The notes under the pieces are model-generated. The model saw only the letters and a list, made by a program, of their open reading frames with translations, made no database searches and was not told the origin of the DNA. 64,000 nt of DNA from VRUE01 sp963702575 (lineage in GTDB: Bacteria; Actinomycetota; Thermoleophilia; Solirubrobacterales; 70-9), in the NCBI GenBank assembly GCA_963702575.1, contig CAVPCU010000006.1, positions 62,001 through 126,000 on the forward strand. Reading direction: 5' to 3'. Shown here piece after piece: positions 54,611 to 63,900 of the stretch. The number at the start of each line of letters is the position of its first letter. Position 1 is the stretch's first letter. A program made the translations under genes and the position numbers.

Positions 54611-55986
54611 CGTTCGCCGACTTCTATGACAGCACGCAGGCCGCCGCCGGCTGCGGTTGTGGAGGGTGACCTCGCCGCCCCACTGGCGGGTCAGCTCGCG
54701 CGCGATCGGCAGGCCGAGGCCGGTGCCGCTCGGCCCTCGCCGACCGGCGCTGCCGCGGCTGAAGCGCTCGAAGACCGCCTCCTCCTCGCCGGCGGTCGAG
54801 GCCGGGGCCCTCGTCGAGCACCTCGATCCGCCCCGGCGCCGCCAGCGAGCGTCACCGCGGTACCTGCGGGCGAGTAGCGCAGCGCGTTCTCGACCAGGGC
54901 GTCGAGCGAGCGGTCGAGGTCGGGGCGCGCGCACCAGTGCCGAGCCGGGCTCGCCCTCGCTGCGCGTCTCCAGGCGCGATCTCGCGCTCCGCCGCCGCGT
55001 CGCGCCAGCGCTCGGCCGCCCGCTGCGCCGCCTCGGCCAGGTCGAGCCGCTCGGCCGGCAGCTCGTGCTCGCCGGCGCGGCTGAGGATCAGCAGCTCGTC
55101 GACGATCTGCGAGAGGCGGTCGATCTCTCGCATCGAGGCCTCGATCTGCTCGCCGCCGGCGCGGTCGCCGTCGAGCCGCTCGGCGAGGTTTTCGAGCCGC
55201 AGGCGCAGCCCGGTCAGCGGCGTGCGCAGCTGGTGGGAGGCGTCGGCGACGAAGTCCTGCTGGGAGCGCAGCAGGCGCTTGATCCGCTGCGTCATCTCGT
55301 TGAAGGCGCGGCCTAGCGAGCGCTGCTCGGAGCTGCCCTCGACCGCTGACCGCGGTGTCGAGGTCGCCGCCGGCGACCTGCCGGGCGGCCTCGTCGAGGC
55401 GGCGGATCGGCAGCGCGATGCTGGCGCGCGATCAGCGCCCCGGCGGCCAGCGCGAGCAGGAGGACGACGCCGGCCAGCGCCGCCAGGTCGAGCAGCGAGG
55501 TGCGCACCGCCCGGTTGACGGCGTCGACGCTCTGGGTGACCCGGACCGCGCCGCCGGGCCGGCCGTGCTCGAGCACGGGCACCGCGGTGGCGAGGATTTC
55601 GGTGCCGAGGGTGGTGCTGTCGCGGGTGATCTGCTCGCTGTGGCCGCGCAGCGCCGCGCGCACCTCGGGCCGGCTGGCGTAGCTGCGCCCGACCGGCGCC
55701 CCGGCCGAGTCGGCGAGCAGGCGGCCGCGCGCGGTCGACGACGATCACCCGGCCGCGCACGCTTTCGGCCGAGATCCGGGCCAGGCGCCGGAGTGCCGCC
55801 GCGCTGCAGGGGTTCGAGCAGCTCTGCGGCGCTCGCGGCGACGACGTCGGCCTGGCTGCGCGCCTGGCCCCGCACCTCGGAGTCGACCCGGTCGCGCAGG
55901 CTGACCGCCAGCGGCACGCCGAAGGCGATCAGCGCCAGCAGCAGGACGTAGGCCAGCGCCAGCAGCAGGGTGGCGCGCAGGCTCAT
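54607..55986 (-). pseudogene. Two-component sensor histidine kinase (at least eight apparent frameshifts)
   Basis: Reading across frames reconstructs a kinase of about 457 residues. N-terminal membrane segment LLLALAYVLLLALIAFGVPL, a periplasmic sensor region with ATAVPVLEHGRPGGAVRVTQ, a second membrane segment (LAALAGVVLLLALAAGALIA), a HAMP-like linker, then the H-box DFVADASHQLRTPLTGLRLR and the G-box GTGLGLPIARELTRQWGGEV. The frame changes near 55810, 55730, 55425, 55345, 54973 and 54930, plus more towards the 3' end; those examined fit one extra base. Every segment keeps its family residues, so recent errors are likelier than old decay. It is paired with the response regulator 6 bp upstream. 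Confidence 0.82.
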
Positions 55987-55992
55987 GGCGGC

Positions 55993-56706
55993 TCAGTCCT
56001 CGGGCGCGGCGAAGCGGAAGCCGACCCCGCGCACGGTCTCGATGTAGGTGGGGTCGTTGGGGTCGTCGCCGAGCTTGCGCCGCAGCCAGCCGATGTGGAC
56101 GTCGAGCGTCTTGGTCGAGCCGAACCAGTTGACGTCCCAGACCCGCGCCATCAGGTCCTCGCGGGTGACGACGTGGCCGGCGTGGCGCATCAGCTCGGCG
56201 AGCAGGTCGAACTCCTTGCGCGAGAGGTCGAGCTCGGCGCCGCCGAGGCGGGCGATCCGCGCCGCCGGGTCGAGCTCGAGCTCGCCGACCCGGATCGGCT
56301 CCGGCGGGGGCGCCGTCGCCGCGGGCGCTGCGGCGCAGCACGGCGCGGATGCGCGAGATCACCTCGGCGGCGCTGAACGGCTTGACCACGTAGTCGTCGG
56401 CGCCGAGCTCGAGGCCGACGATCTTGTCCATCTCGGTGCCGCGCGCGGTCAGCATCACGATCGGCACGTCGGAGCGCCGCCGCAGCTCGCGGCAGACGTC
56501 GCGGCCGTCGCCGTCGGGCAGGGCGAGGTCGAGCATGACCAGGTCGGGTTCGGCGCTCCTCGGCCAGCTCGCAGCGCCCCGGCCGCGGTGCCGGTCACGA
56601 CCGGCTCGAAGCCGGCGCGGCGCAGCGCCTCGGCGAACGGCTCGGAGATCGAGGCCTCGTCCTCGACGACGAGGATGCGCCCGCCCGGCGCCGTTGCGCT
56701 GTCCAT
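55993..56706 (-). CDS. OmpR/PhoB-family response regulator (two frameshifts)
   Basis: About 237 residues. The receiver domain has GGRILVVEDEASISEPFAEA, the phospho-acceptor Asp in DLVMLDLALPDGDG, and VPIVMLTARG then GADDYVVKPF. The winged-helix effector is ELMRHAGHVVTREDLMARVW, then TLDVHIGWLRRKLGDDP and VRGVGFRF. Frame changes near 56550 and 56325 each fit one extra base. It is transcribed away from the P-V-S-T repeat protein, with a 142-bp intergenic region between the two starts that should hold both promoters and possibly the regulator's own site. Confidence 0.87.
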
Positions 56707-56848
56707 GAGGCAACTGTAACGGTGGGTTTGGCCGCCATTTAGGCGCGCCGACCAGGTTTTGCCAAGCCTTTACCCGACGCCTGGGCCGCGCTTGCCGGAC
56801 CACGCCGCAGACTGCGGAGCGGCAACTTCGGCCAGGAGGTCATCGCCC

Positions 56849-57573
56849 GTGAAAAGCATGAAGACGCGAATCGCAGTCGCCGCAACCATCTTCGGCCTCG
56901 GAGGGCTGGCCGGGCTGGCGCTGAGCGCCGGCAGCCAGAAGCAGGTCTCACAGCCGGTCGCGGCCAAGCCGCAGGTCCGCACCCAGGTGATCCGGCGGAC
57001 CTTCCACGTCACCAAGCACGCCAAGCCGAAGAACCCTGCGGTGGGGGGCGGTCCCGGGGCGGCCTGGGGCGGCAGCGCCGGCTACAGCGGCTCGGCGGGC
57101 TCGAGCGCGTCCACCGGGGCCTCCTCGACCGGCTCCTCGGCGGGGTCCTCTGCGTCGTACTCCTCGGGCTCGGCCCGGTCAGCACCGGCGCCAGCAGCGC
57201 GGGCTCGGCTCCGGTGTCCTCCTCGGGCGGCGGCGCCCACGGCGTTCCGGTCTCCACCCACAGCAGCGGCTCGCACGGCTCGCACTCGGGCGGCAGCCGC
57301 GGCGGCTCCCACGGGCACGGCCCGGTGAGCACCCACAGCAGCGGCTCGCACTCCGCCGGCGGCAGTAGCGGCTCCGGCCACAGCGCAGCCCCGGTAACCA
57401 CCCACAGCAGCGGCGCGCCCGCGGCCACCGGAGGCGGAGGCGGCAGCACCACCCCGGTCAGCACCGGCGCCAGCAGCACCGGCGCGGCAGCCGGCGGCGG
57501 TGGCCCCGTGACCACGGCGAGCAGCGGCGGCGGTGGCGGCGAGGGCGACGGAGGCGGCGGCCACGATGACTGA
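56849..57573 (+). CDS. Anchored P-V-[S/T]-T repeat protein (one frameshift)
   Basis: About 241 residues from GTG 56849, after a strong AGGAGGT. A signal anchor (KTRIAVAATIFGLGGLAGLA) leads to a basic stretch and a long Ser/Gly/Thr region with no predicted fold. A short motif recurs about every 20-30 residues: STGASSTGS, PVSTGASSAGS, PVSTHSSGSHGS, PVSTHSSGSHSAG, PVTTHSSGAP, PVSTGASSTGA, PVTTASSGGG. The tail is Gly/Asp/His. The frame loses one base near 57165 in a C run. TGAS-x-T in three copies fits the loose acceptor pattern of ApbE flavin transferases, and apbE is 290 bp downstream. The stop overlaps the next start by 8 bp. The function is unknown. Confidence 0.6.
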
Positions 57574-57869
57574 GGCCGAGTCGCCCCAGAGCGCGAAAGC
57601 CGGAGCCCGCCGCCCCGGCCGGCCGAGCTTCGCCCCGGTCTTCTGGGGCTCGCTCGCCCTCTTCGCGGTCCTCTTCGCGGTGCTCACCTACCAGATGAGC
57701 ACCGCAAGCGCGCCGCAGGCGGCGCCGGTGGTGGTCCGCAAGGTGATCAAACGGCGTATCGTCACCACGATCGTCCCCGGCCCCGGGCGCCACCAGCGTC
57801 AGCGCCGGCTCGGTCAGCAGCAGCGGCGCCGCGCTCGCGGCGGCCCCCGTGACGACTGGCGCATCATGA
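57566..57869 (+). CDS. Small single-span membrane protein (one frameshift)
   Basis: About 100 residues. A cytoplasmic N-terminus (MTEAESPQSAKAGARRPGRP), one membrane span (FWGSLALFAVLFAVLTYQMS), then an external tail with a basic patch (RKVIKRR). The last 30 residues, after one frame correction near 57785, read PGATSVSAGSVSSSG and end PVTTGAS. The final motif repeats that of the upstream protein, and GATSVS also fits the loose [S/T]-rich flavin-acceptor pattern. The TGA overlaps the apbE ATG (ATGA). No known family. Confidence 0.55.
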
Positions 57870-58855
57870 GCGAGCACGACGTCACCTTCGACGCGATGGG
57901 CTCCCACGTCCGCTTCCTGATCGGCGAGCCGGGCCCCGGCATGGACCCGGCGCCGCAGGCGGCCGAGCGGGCGCGCGCGCTTCGTCGCCGAGTTCGACGC
58001 GACGCTCTCGCGCTTCAAGCCGGAGAGCGAGCTGAGCGCGCTCAACGCCGACCCGCGCGAGTGCGTGCCGGCGTCCGAGCTGATGCGAACCGCGGTCAAG
58101 GCCGGCCTCGAGGCCGCCGAGCGAAGCGGCGGCCTCGTCGATCCGACCCTCGCCGAGGAGATCGAGGCGGCCGGCTACGTCGCCTCGCGGGCGGGAGTCG
58201 ACGGGCGCGCCGCTCGCGCGAGGCGCTCGCCGAGGCGCCGCCGCGCCAGCCGGCCGCTCCGCGGTCCGGAGGCTCGCTGGCGCCAGGTCGTCGTCGACGA
58301 CGAGGCCGGGACGATCTCCCGCCCGCCCGGGGCTGCGGCTTCGACACCGGCGGCGCCGGCAAGGGCCTGGCCGCCGACCTGGTCGCCGCCGAGCTGCGCG
58401 GCTACTCGCGCTTCATCGTCGACTGCGGCGGCGACATCCGCATCGGCGGCGCCGATGCGCTGGTCAACCCCTACGAGGTCTTCGTCGAGCACCCGCTGAC
58501 CGGCGAGCGCGCCCACGTGCTGCGGCTCGGCATCGGCGGCGTCGCCACCTCGGGCCTCAACGTGCGGATCTGGCGCGACGCCGAGGGCCGCTTCGCCCAC
58601 CACCTGCTCGACCCCGCCAGCGGCAAGCCCGCCTGGACCGGTCTCGTCGGCGTGACGGCCCTGGGCGACACCGCGGTCGAAGCCGAGACCCTCTCCAAGG
58701 CGGCGCTGCTCTCCGGCCCCGAGCGCGGCCGCGAGGTGCTCGCCGAGCACGGCGGCCTCCTGGTCCACGACAGCGGCCGGGTCGAGCCGGTCGGGCCGCT
58801 CGCGGTGAAGCCGCGGGTGCGCCTGCCGGAGCAGGCCGGGAGGGCCGTCGGGTGA
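57866..58855 (+). pseudogene. apbE: FAD:protein FMN transferase, ApbE family (several frameshifts)
   Basis: ApbE moves FMN from FAD onto a Ser/Thr of target proteins outside the cytoplasm. Recognisable parts: the N-terminal FDAMGSHVRFLIGEPG, LSRFKPESELSALNADP, then GGLVDPTLAEEIEAAGYVAS. The core FDTGGAGKGLAADLVAAELR and FIVDCGGDIRIGG follow, and the metal-site segment HHLLDPASGKPAWTGLVGVT, then TAVEAETLSKAALL. The frame changes near 57978 and 58212 and again between about 58260 and 58345, mostly single extra bases; the 3' 500 bp are clean. No lipobox or signal peptide is evident at the chosen start. It overlaps the genes on both sides (ATGA, GTGA). Confidence 0.85.
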
Positions 58856-59523
58856 GCCTCGCCGCGGTCAGCACGAGCGCCGCTTCGACGACGCTGCAGA
58901 GCCACGGCTGGTGGCTGGCGGGACGGGCCTCCGGCCTGCTCGCGCTCGTCCTGGTGACGATCTCGGTCGGGATCGGCCTGACGATGGCGGGCAAGGTGAT
59001 GCGCCGCCCGGGCCTCTCGCGCAAGCTCCTCGCGATCCACGAGCAGACGGCGCTGGCCGGCCTGGTCGCGATCGCGGTCCACGGGATCACTCTGCTCGGC
59101 GACCCCTGGCTGAACCCCGGGATCGCCGGCGTCACCGTTCCCTTCGCGATCGGCTTTCGCCCGCTCGCCGTCGCCTTCGGCATCGTCGGCGGCTACCTGG
59201 CGGCGCTGCTCGGCCTCAGCTACTACCTGCGCAAGCGGATCGGCGCCCGCCTCTGGCGCAAGGCGCACCGGGCGACGGTCGTCGTCTGGGCGCTGGGCAT
59301 GATCCACGCCTTCAGCGCCGGCACCGACGCCTCGGCGCCGCTCTTCCGCGGCTGGGCGATCGCCACCGGGGTGCCGATCGTCGGCCTCTTCCTCTACCGG
59401 CTCGGCGCCGGCCAGCGAACGGCCCGCCGTCGCCAGAAGGCGGCCGGCGGCGAGCTGCCGGCGGCACGCCGGCCGCGCCCACAACAACAGCTTCGACCCA
59501 TCCCAGTCACCGAGGAGGCCTAG
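58852..59523 (+). CDS. Ferric-reductase-like transmembrane protein (probable di-heme b)
   Basis: A 223-residue protein with about five to six membrane spans, similar in layout to the ferric reductase-like/MsrQ (YedZ) family. Two histidine pairs lie on adjacent helices: His63 and His77 (AIHEQTALAGLVAIAVHG), and His139 and His152 (KAHRATVVVWALGMIHAF). Spacings of 14 and 13 suit two stacked b hemes that carry electrons across the membrane. There is no attached flavin domain; one is supplied by the next gene if the operon works as a unit. The GTG start overlaps the apbE stop and the next gene starts right after its stop. Confidence 0.85.
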   Translation: MSLAAVSTSAASTTLQSHGWWLAGRASGLLALVLVTISVGIGLTMAGKVMRRPGLSRKLLAIHEQTALAGLVAIAVHGITLLGDPWLNPGIAGVTVPFAIGFRPLAVAFGIVGGYLAALLGLSYYLRKRIGARLWRKAHRATVVVWALGMIHAFSAGTDASAPLFRGWAIATGVPIVGLFLYRLGAGQRTARRRQKAAGGELPAARRPRPQQQLRPIPVTEEA

Positions 59524-60715
59524 ATGGAGGACAGCGGAATCGTCATCGTCGGCGGCGGGCTCGCGGCGCAGCGCTGCGCCGAAACCCTGCGCCGCCGAGG
59601 CTACGAAGGTCGGGTGCGGATGGTCTGCGCCGAGCCCGAGCCTCCCTACGACCGCCCGCCGCTCTCCAAGGAGCTGCTCGCCGGCGAGGTCGAGGAGGAG
59701 AGCGTCGCTCTACCGGCCGGCCTGGTGGTACGAGGAGAAGCGGGTCGAGCTGCTGCTCGGCGCGCGGGCGGTCGGACTCGACTCCGGCGCGCGGCGCCTG
59801 GTGCTCGACTCCGGCGCCGAGCTCCCCTACGAGCAGCTGCTGATCGCCACCGGCGGCGGCGCGCGGCGCCTGCCCTTCCTCGAGGGCTACGGAAACGTCC
59901 ACTACCTGCGCACCCTCGCCGACGCGCGCCGCCTGCGCGCCGAGCTCGACTCCGGCGCCCGCCTGGCGATCGTCGGCGCCGGCTTCATCGGCCAGGAGGT
60001 CGCCTCGACCGCGCGGCGCCTCGGCGCCGAGGTGACGGTGATCGAGGCGCTGGAGACGCCGCTGGCGCCGATTCTCGGCGAGGAGGTCGGCGGATGGTTC
60101 GCCGGCCTGCATCGCGAGGAGGGCGTGCGCGTCCTGACCGGCACGATGCTCGAGGGCGCTCGCGGCGAGGGCCGGGTCGAGGAGCTGCTCCTCGCCGGCG
60201 GCGAGCCGCTCGCCTGCGACGCGGTCGTCGTCGGCGTCGGCACCGTGCCGGCGACCGAGTGGCTCGAGGGCAGCGGCCTCGAGCCGGGCGGCGTCCCCAC
60301 CGACACCGCCGGGCGCACGGCGCTGCCCGGCGTCTTCGCCGCCGGCGACGCGACTCTGCCCTTCGACCCGCGCTTCGGCGCCCACGCCCGCACCGAGCAC
60401 TGGGACGCCGCCGCCTGGCAGGGCGCCGCCGCGGCGAAGGCGATGCTCGGCGATTACCCGGGCACGCCCCCGCTGCCGAGCTTCTGGAGCGACCAGTACG
60501 GCCTCCGCATCCAGTACGTCGGCCACGCCCACCACGCCGACGCGGTCTCGCTCGACGGCGATCCGGCCGAGCGCGACTTCGAGGCCGTCTTCACCCGCGG
60601 CGGCGTCCCCGTCGCCGGGCTGGCCGTCGGCCGCCCCCGCGCGATCCCGGCGCTGAAGAAGCGCATCGACGCCGCCCACTTCCCAGCAGCGGACAGAAAG
60701 AAGGAGGCAGCATGA
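59524..60715 (+). CDS. FAD-dependent ferredoxin reductase-like oxidoreductase (one frameshift)
   Basis: About 396 residues. The FAD motif is GIVIVGGGLAAQRCAETLRR, the second (NAD(P)-binding) motif is RLAIVGAGFIGQEVASTARR, and the FAD-ribityl site is LPGVFAAGDATLPFDP. This is the rubredoxin/putidaredoxin-reductase type, which passes electrons from NAD(P)H to a small iron-sulfur protein. It includes PPYDRPPLSKELL near residue 40. The frame shifts by one extra base near 59712 (ESVAL, then RPAWWYEEKRVEL). The stop overlaps the ferredoxin ATG (ATGA), so the partner is clear. Confidence 0.88.
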
Positions 60716-60918
60716 GCTACGTGCCCAAGGTAGACGTCAACGAGTGCAGCGCCCACGGCGACTGCGTCGACATCGCCCCCGAGGTCTTCCGCCTCGACGA
60801 CACCGCGGTGGTGATCGGCAGCGGCCCCGACGAGCTGATCCTCGAGGCGGCCGAAGCCTGTCCCGCGGTCGCGATCTCGGTGGTCGACAGCGAGACGGGG
60901 GAGACGATCTTCCCGTAG
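60712..60918 (+). CDS. Ferredoxin, 3Fe-4S type
   Basis: A 68-residue ferredoxin. The cysteines are Cys12 and Cys18 (DVNECSAHGDCVDIAPEVF) and Cys50 (AAEACPAVAI), the C-x5-C...C-P layout of single [3Fe-4S] ferredoxins that commonly serve cytochromes P450 and similar oxidases. No P450 gene is nearby. Here it follows its reductase directly (ATGA) and a di-heme membrane protein two genes up, so it probably ferries electrons in this operon. A good AAGGAGG ribosome-binding site precedes it. Confidence 0.92.
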   Translation: MSYVPKVDVNECSAHGDCVDIAPEVFRLDDTAVVIGSGPDELILEAAEACPAVAISVVDSETGETIFP

Positions 60919-60967
60919 CCAGGCGCAAAGCGCGTCGGGCGAGGGCCGATCCCGTCGCCCCCGAATC

Positions 60968-63900
60968 TCACCGAACGCCGAACATCGCCTCCAGGCGCGC
61001 CGCGAGGGTGACGTCGCCCTCGACGCTGCAGCGCCCGGCGACCATCGCGGTGAGGGGATCCTGCTTGCCAGCCAGCACCCGCACCCAGTCGGCGAGACCG
61101 AAATGGATCGTCACCGCCGCGTCCAGGGGCGCCGGCTCGAGCAGGCGCGCGCGACCGGAGCGGGAGTCGACCTCGATCGCCCAGCGCCAGGGAGCGTCGG
61201 GAGGCGGCTCGATCGCATATGGCTCCAGCTCGTAGGCGATCGTTCCGCTGAAGCCCCCGGCCCGGGCCGGCTGGAACCCGCGCGCGACGCCTCGCACCAG
61301 CGCTCGCTGGCGTCGCGACTCGGCGAAGCGCCGCTCGAGCTCGGCGTCGTCGAGCCCGGCCGCCATCGCCGCCAACGCTCGCCTCGTGCCCCGGGTCGCG
61401 ATCGCCCGGATCGGGCGCGAGCGCCGCTCGGCGGCCCGCGGGGAACTCGGCGGCTCCCGTCCCTCGAGCTCCGCCCTGACGCCATCGGCGCACCGCGCGA
61501 CCAGGCCGAGGCCGTATCGGGCGACCAGCGCTTCCCCCTCGGCGAGCGCCGCCTCCGCCTCCTCACCGGCGCCGCAGCGATGCAACGCGCTGGCCAGGTC
61601 CACCCGGGCCCACGCCCTCGCCAAGACGAGGTCGAGCTCGTCGGCTTGCTCGACCGCGTTACGCAGCTCCGCCACCGCCGTCTCGGGCCTGCCCGCCAGG
61701 ATCTCCAAGCGGCCGATGATCCACTCGGGCGGGTTGCCGAAGACCAGCGAGGGTGGCGCCTGGATCAGGTACGGGCGCAGCGGCTCCAGCAGCGCCCGCA
61801 ATCGCTCTCCGGCCGCGCGGTCGCCGATCTCGGTCGCGGTGAACGCGAGGAAGCACAGGCCGGCAGGCACGTGCCCGTCCGGTCGTCGGATCGGCGCGAG
61901 GTCGGCGGAAAGCGCCTTCTCGAGTCGCTCGCCAGCGGTCTCGTGGTCGTCATCGAAGGCCGCGCCGAAGGCGGCCAACGCGGTCAGGGACCCCTGTGCC
62001 ACGACGGCCTCCATCACCTCCCAGAGGGAGCGGCTCGTCTTCGTCTCGGCGTCGAACATCAATCCGTTCATGGTCAGGAACGCGAGCTCGACCGATATCT
62101 GGAGATCGGGGCGCAGCCGACGCAGGATCCCTCCACCGCGACGGACCAATGCCTCGCCCCCCGCACGGTCGCCGTGGTCGATCAGGCGCGAGCCGCGGGT
62201 GACGTCCACCTCCCAGCTGAAGCGGGGGCTGCCGAGGCGCTCGGCGATCTCTCCGGCGCGCTCGATCGCCGCTTCGCACTCCGGTATGCGACGCAGCGCG
62301 TAGTAGGCAACCGCCGACCACATGACCGTGCGGAACAACAGGTCCTCGCGCCCGCAGTCCGCGGCGATCTCGACCAGCTCGAAGACCTCTCCGAACTGGC
62401 CGTAGACGGACATCGGGTCGGCGCCACGGGCGAATGCCGCGGTCAGCCGCGTGAACCGGGCCAGCACCTCCGACTCGCGGTCGCCCACCCGCTCGCCGAG
62501 TCGCTCGGCGCGATCGGCCAGCTCCGCCATCACGTCGTCGTCGTCGGTGAACGCCAGCGAGTAGGCGAGCCGGAAGACGATCCGCAGCGCCAGGCGCGGC
62601 TCGTCCTCGCCCAGGGCGTCGAGGCCCTCTTGCAGGAGGTCGACCGTCGTCGAGTCGCCGGTGTCGACTTCCCAGCCGAAGCCGACGTCGCCGCCGGCGA
62701 AGCCGAGGGCGGCGCGGGCGAGCATCGCGGAGTCGCCGATCGCGCGCGCCGCGTCGCCCGCGGCGCGAAATGCCCGGCGCGCGCGGACCAGGTCGGCGGC
62801 GAGCAGCTCCTGCTCCCCGAGCTCGAGCAGCGCCGCGGCCCGGGCGCGGAGGTCGCCGTCGGGGAGCAGGGCGAGCGCCCCCCGCATGTGGGCGGCGGCC
62901 TGCTCGTGGTCGTGGTCGCTCGCCGCAGCCACCGCCGCCGCTTCGTAGGCGGATATCGCGGGTTCGGGGCCCGCCACGGGCACGGCCAGGCCGTAATGGC
63001 GCGCCAGCTCGGCCGGCTCTGCACCCGGGTCCTCGTCCAGCGCCCTCGCGATCGCGAGATGCAGTCGAGCTTGAGCGGCGTCGCTCGCGCCGGTGAGCAG
63101 GGCCTCGCGGATCAATGCGTGGGGGAAGGCGATCGTCGGCTCCGCCGCGGCCACGTCATCCACCAGCCGCTCGGAGAGAGCCTCGGCCACGGCACGGTCG
63201 GCCTCCTCGGGCTCGAGGCCGGCGACCTTGGCCGCCAGCGCGACCGGCGCCGAGGGGCCGATCGCCGCGGCCGCGCCCAGCAGCTTCTCGGTGTCCGGGT
63301 CGAGTCGCCCCAGCCGCTCCTCGACGAGATCGCCGACGGCATCGGGTACCGGCGCCTCGTCCAGCGCCTCGGCGTCGCGCAGCGCGCCCTGGCTGTCGAG
63401 GTCGCGCGCCAGCTCTCCCGCGAAGAACGGGTTGCCCGAGGTTCGGCTCTCGAGCCGCGCCGCCAGGCGGGGGGTGATCGCCCGCCCGAGCCGGGCCCCG
63501 ACGAGCGCCGCGAGGCCGGAGGCGTCCAGGCCCTCCAGGCGCAGCTCGCTGAGATCGCCGGTGCGGCGCAGGTCCGCGAGCGCTCGGGAGACGGGGTGCC
63601 CGCGTCCCATCTCGCGATCGCGCGCCGTCACCACCAGCACCAATCGATCGGGCGCGCTGCCCAGGAGGTGCCCGAGCGCCTGCGCGGATGCCGGGTCGCA
63701 CCAGTGGGCGTCGTCGAGAACCAGGTGCAGCGGCGATCTCCCGGCGGCGCACGCCAGAGCGCTGTTGATGCCGTTCAGTAACCGGTAGCGGGCGCCCTCG
63801 GCGGCGACCATCTCCCCAGCTCCGATCCGCTCGGCGCCGCCGCGGTTCCCGCCGAGTTGGGGCACGAGCGCGGCCAGCTCGTCCCCGGCCGCCTCCGCAA

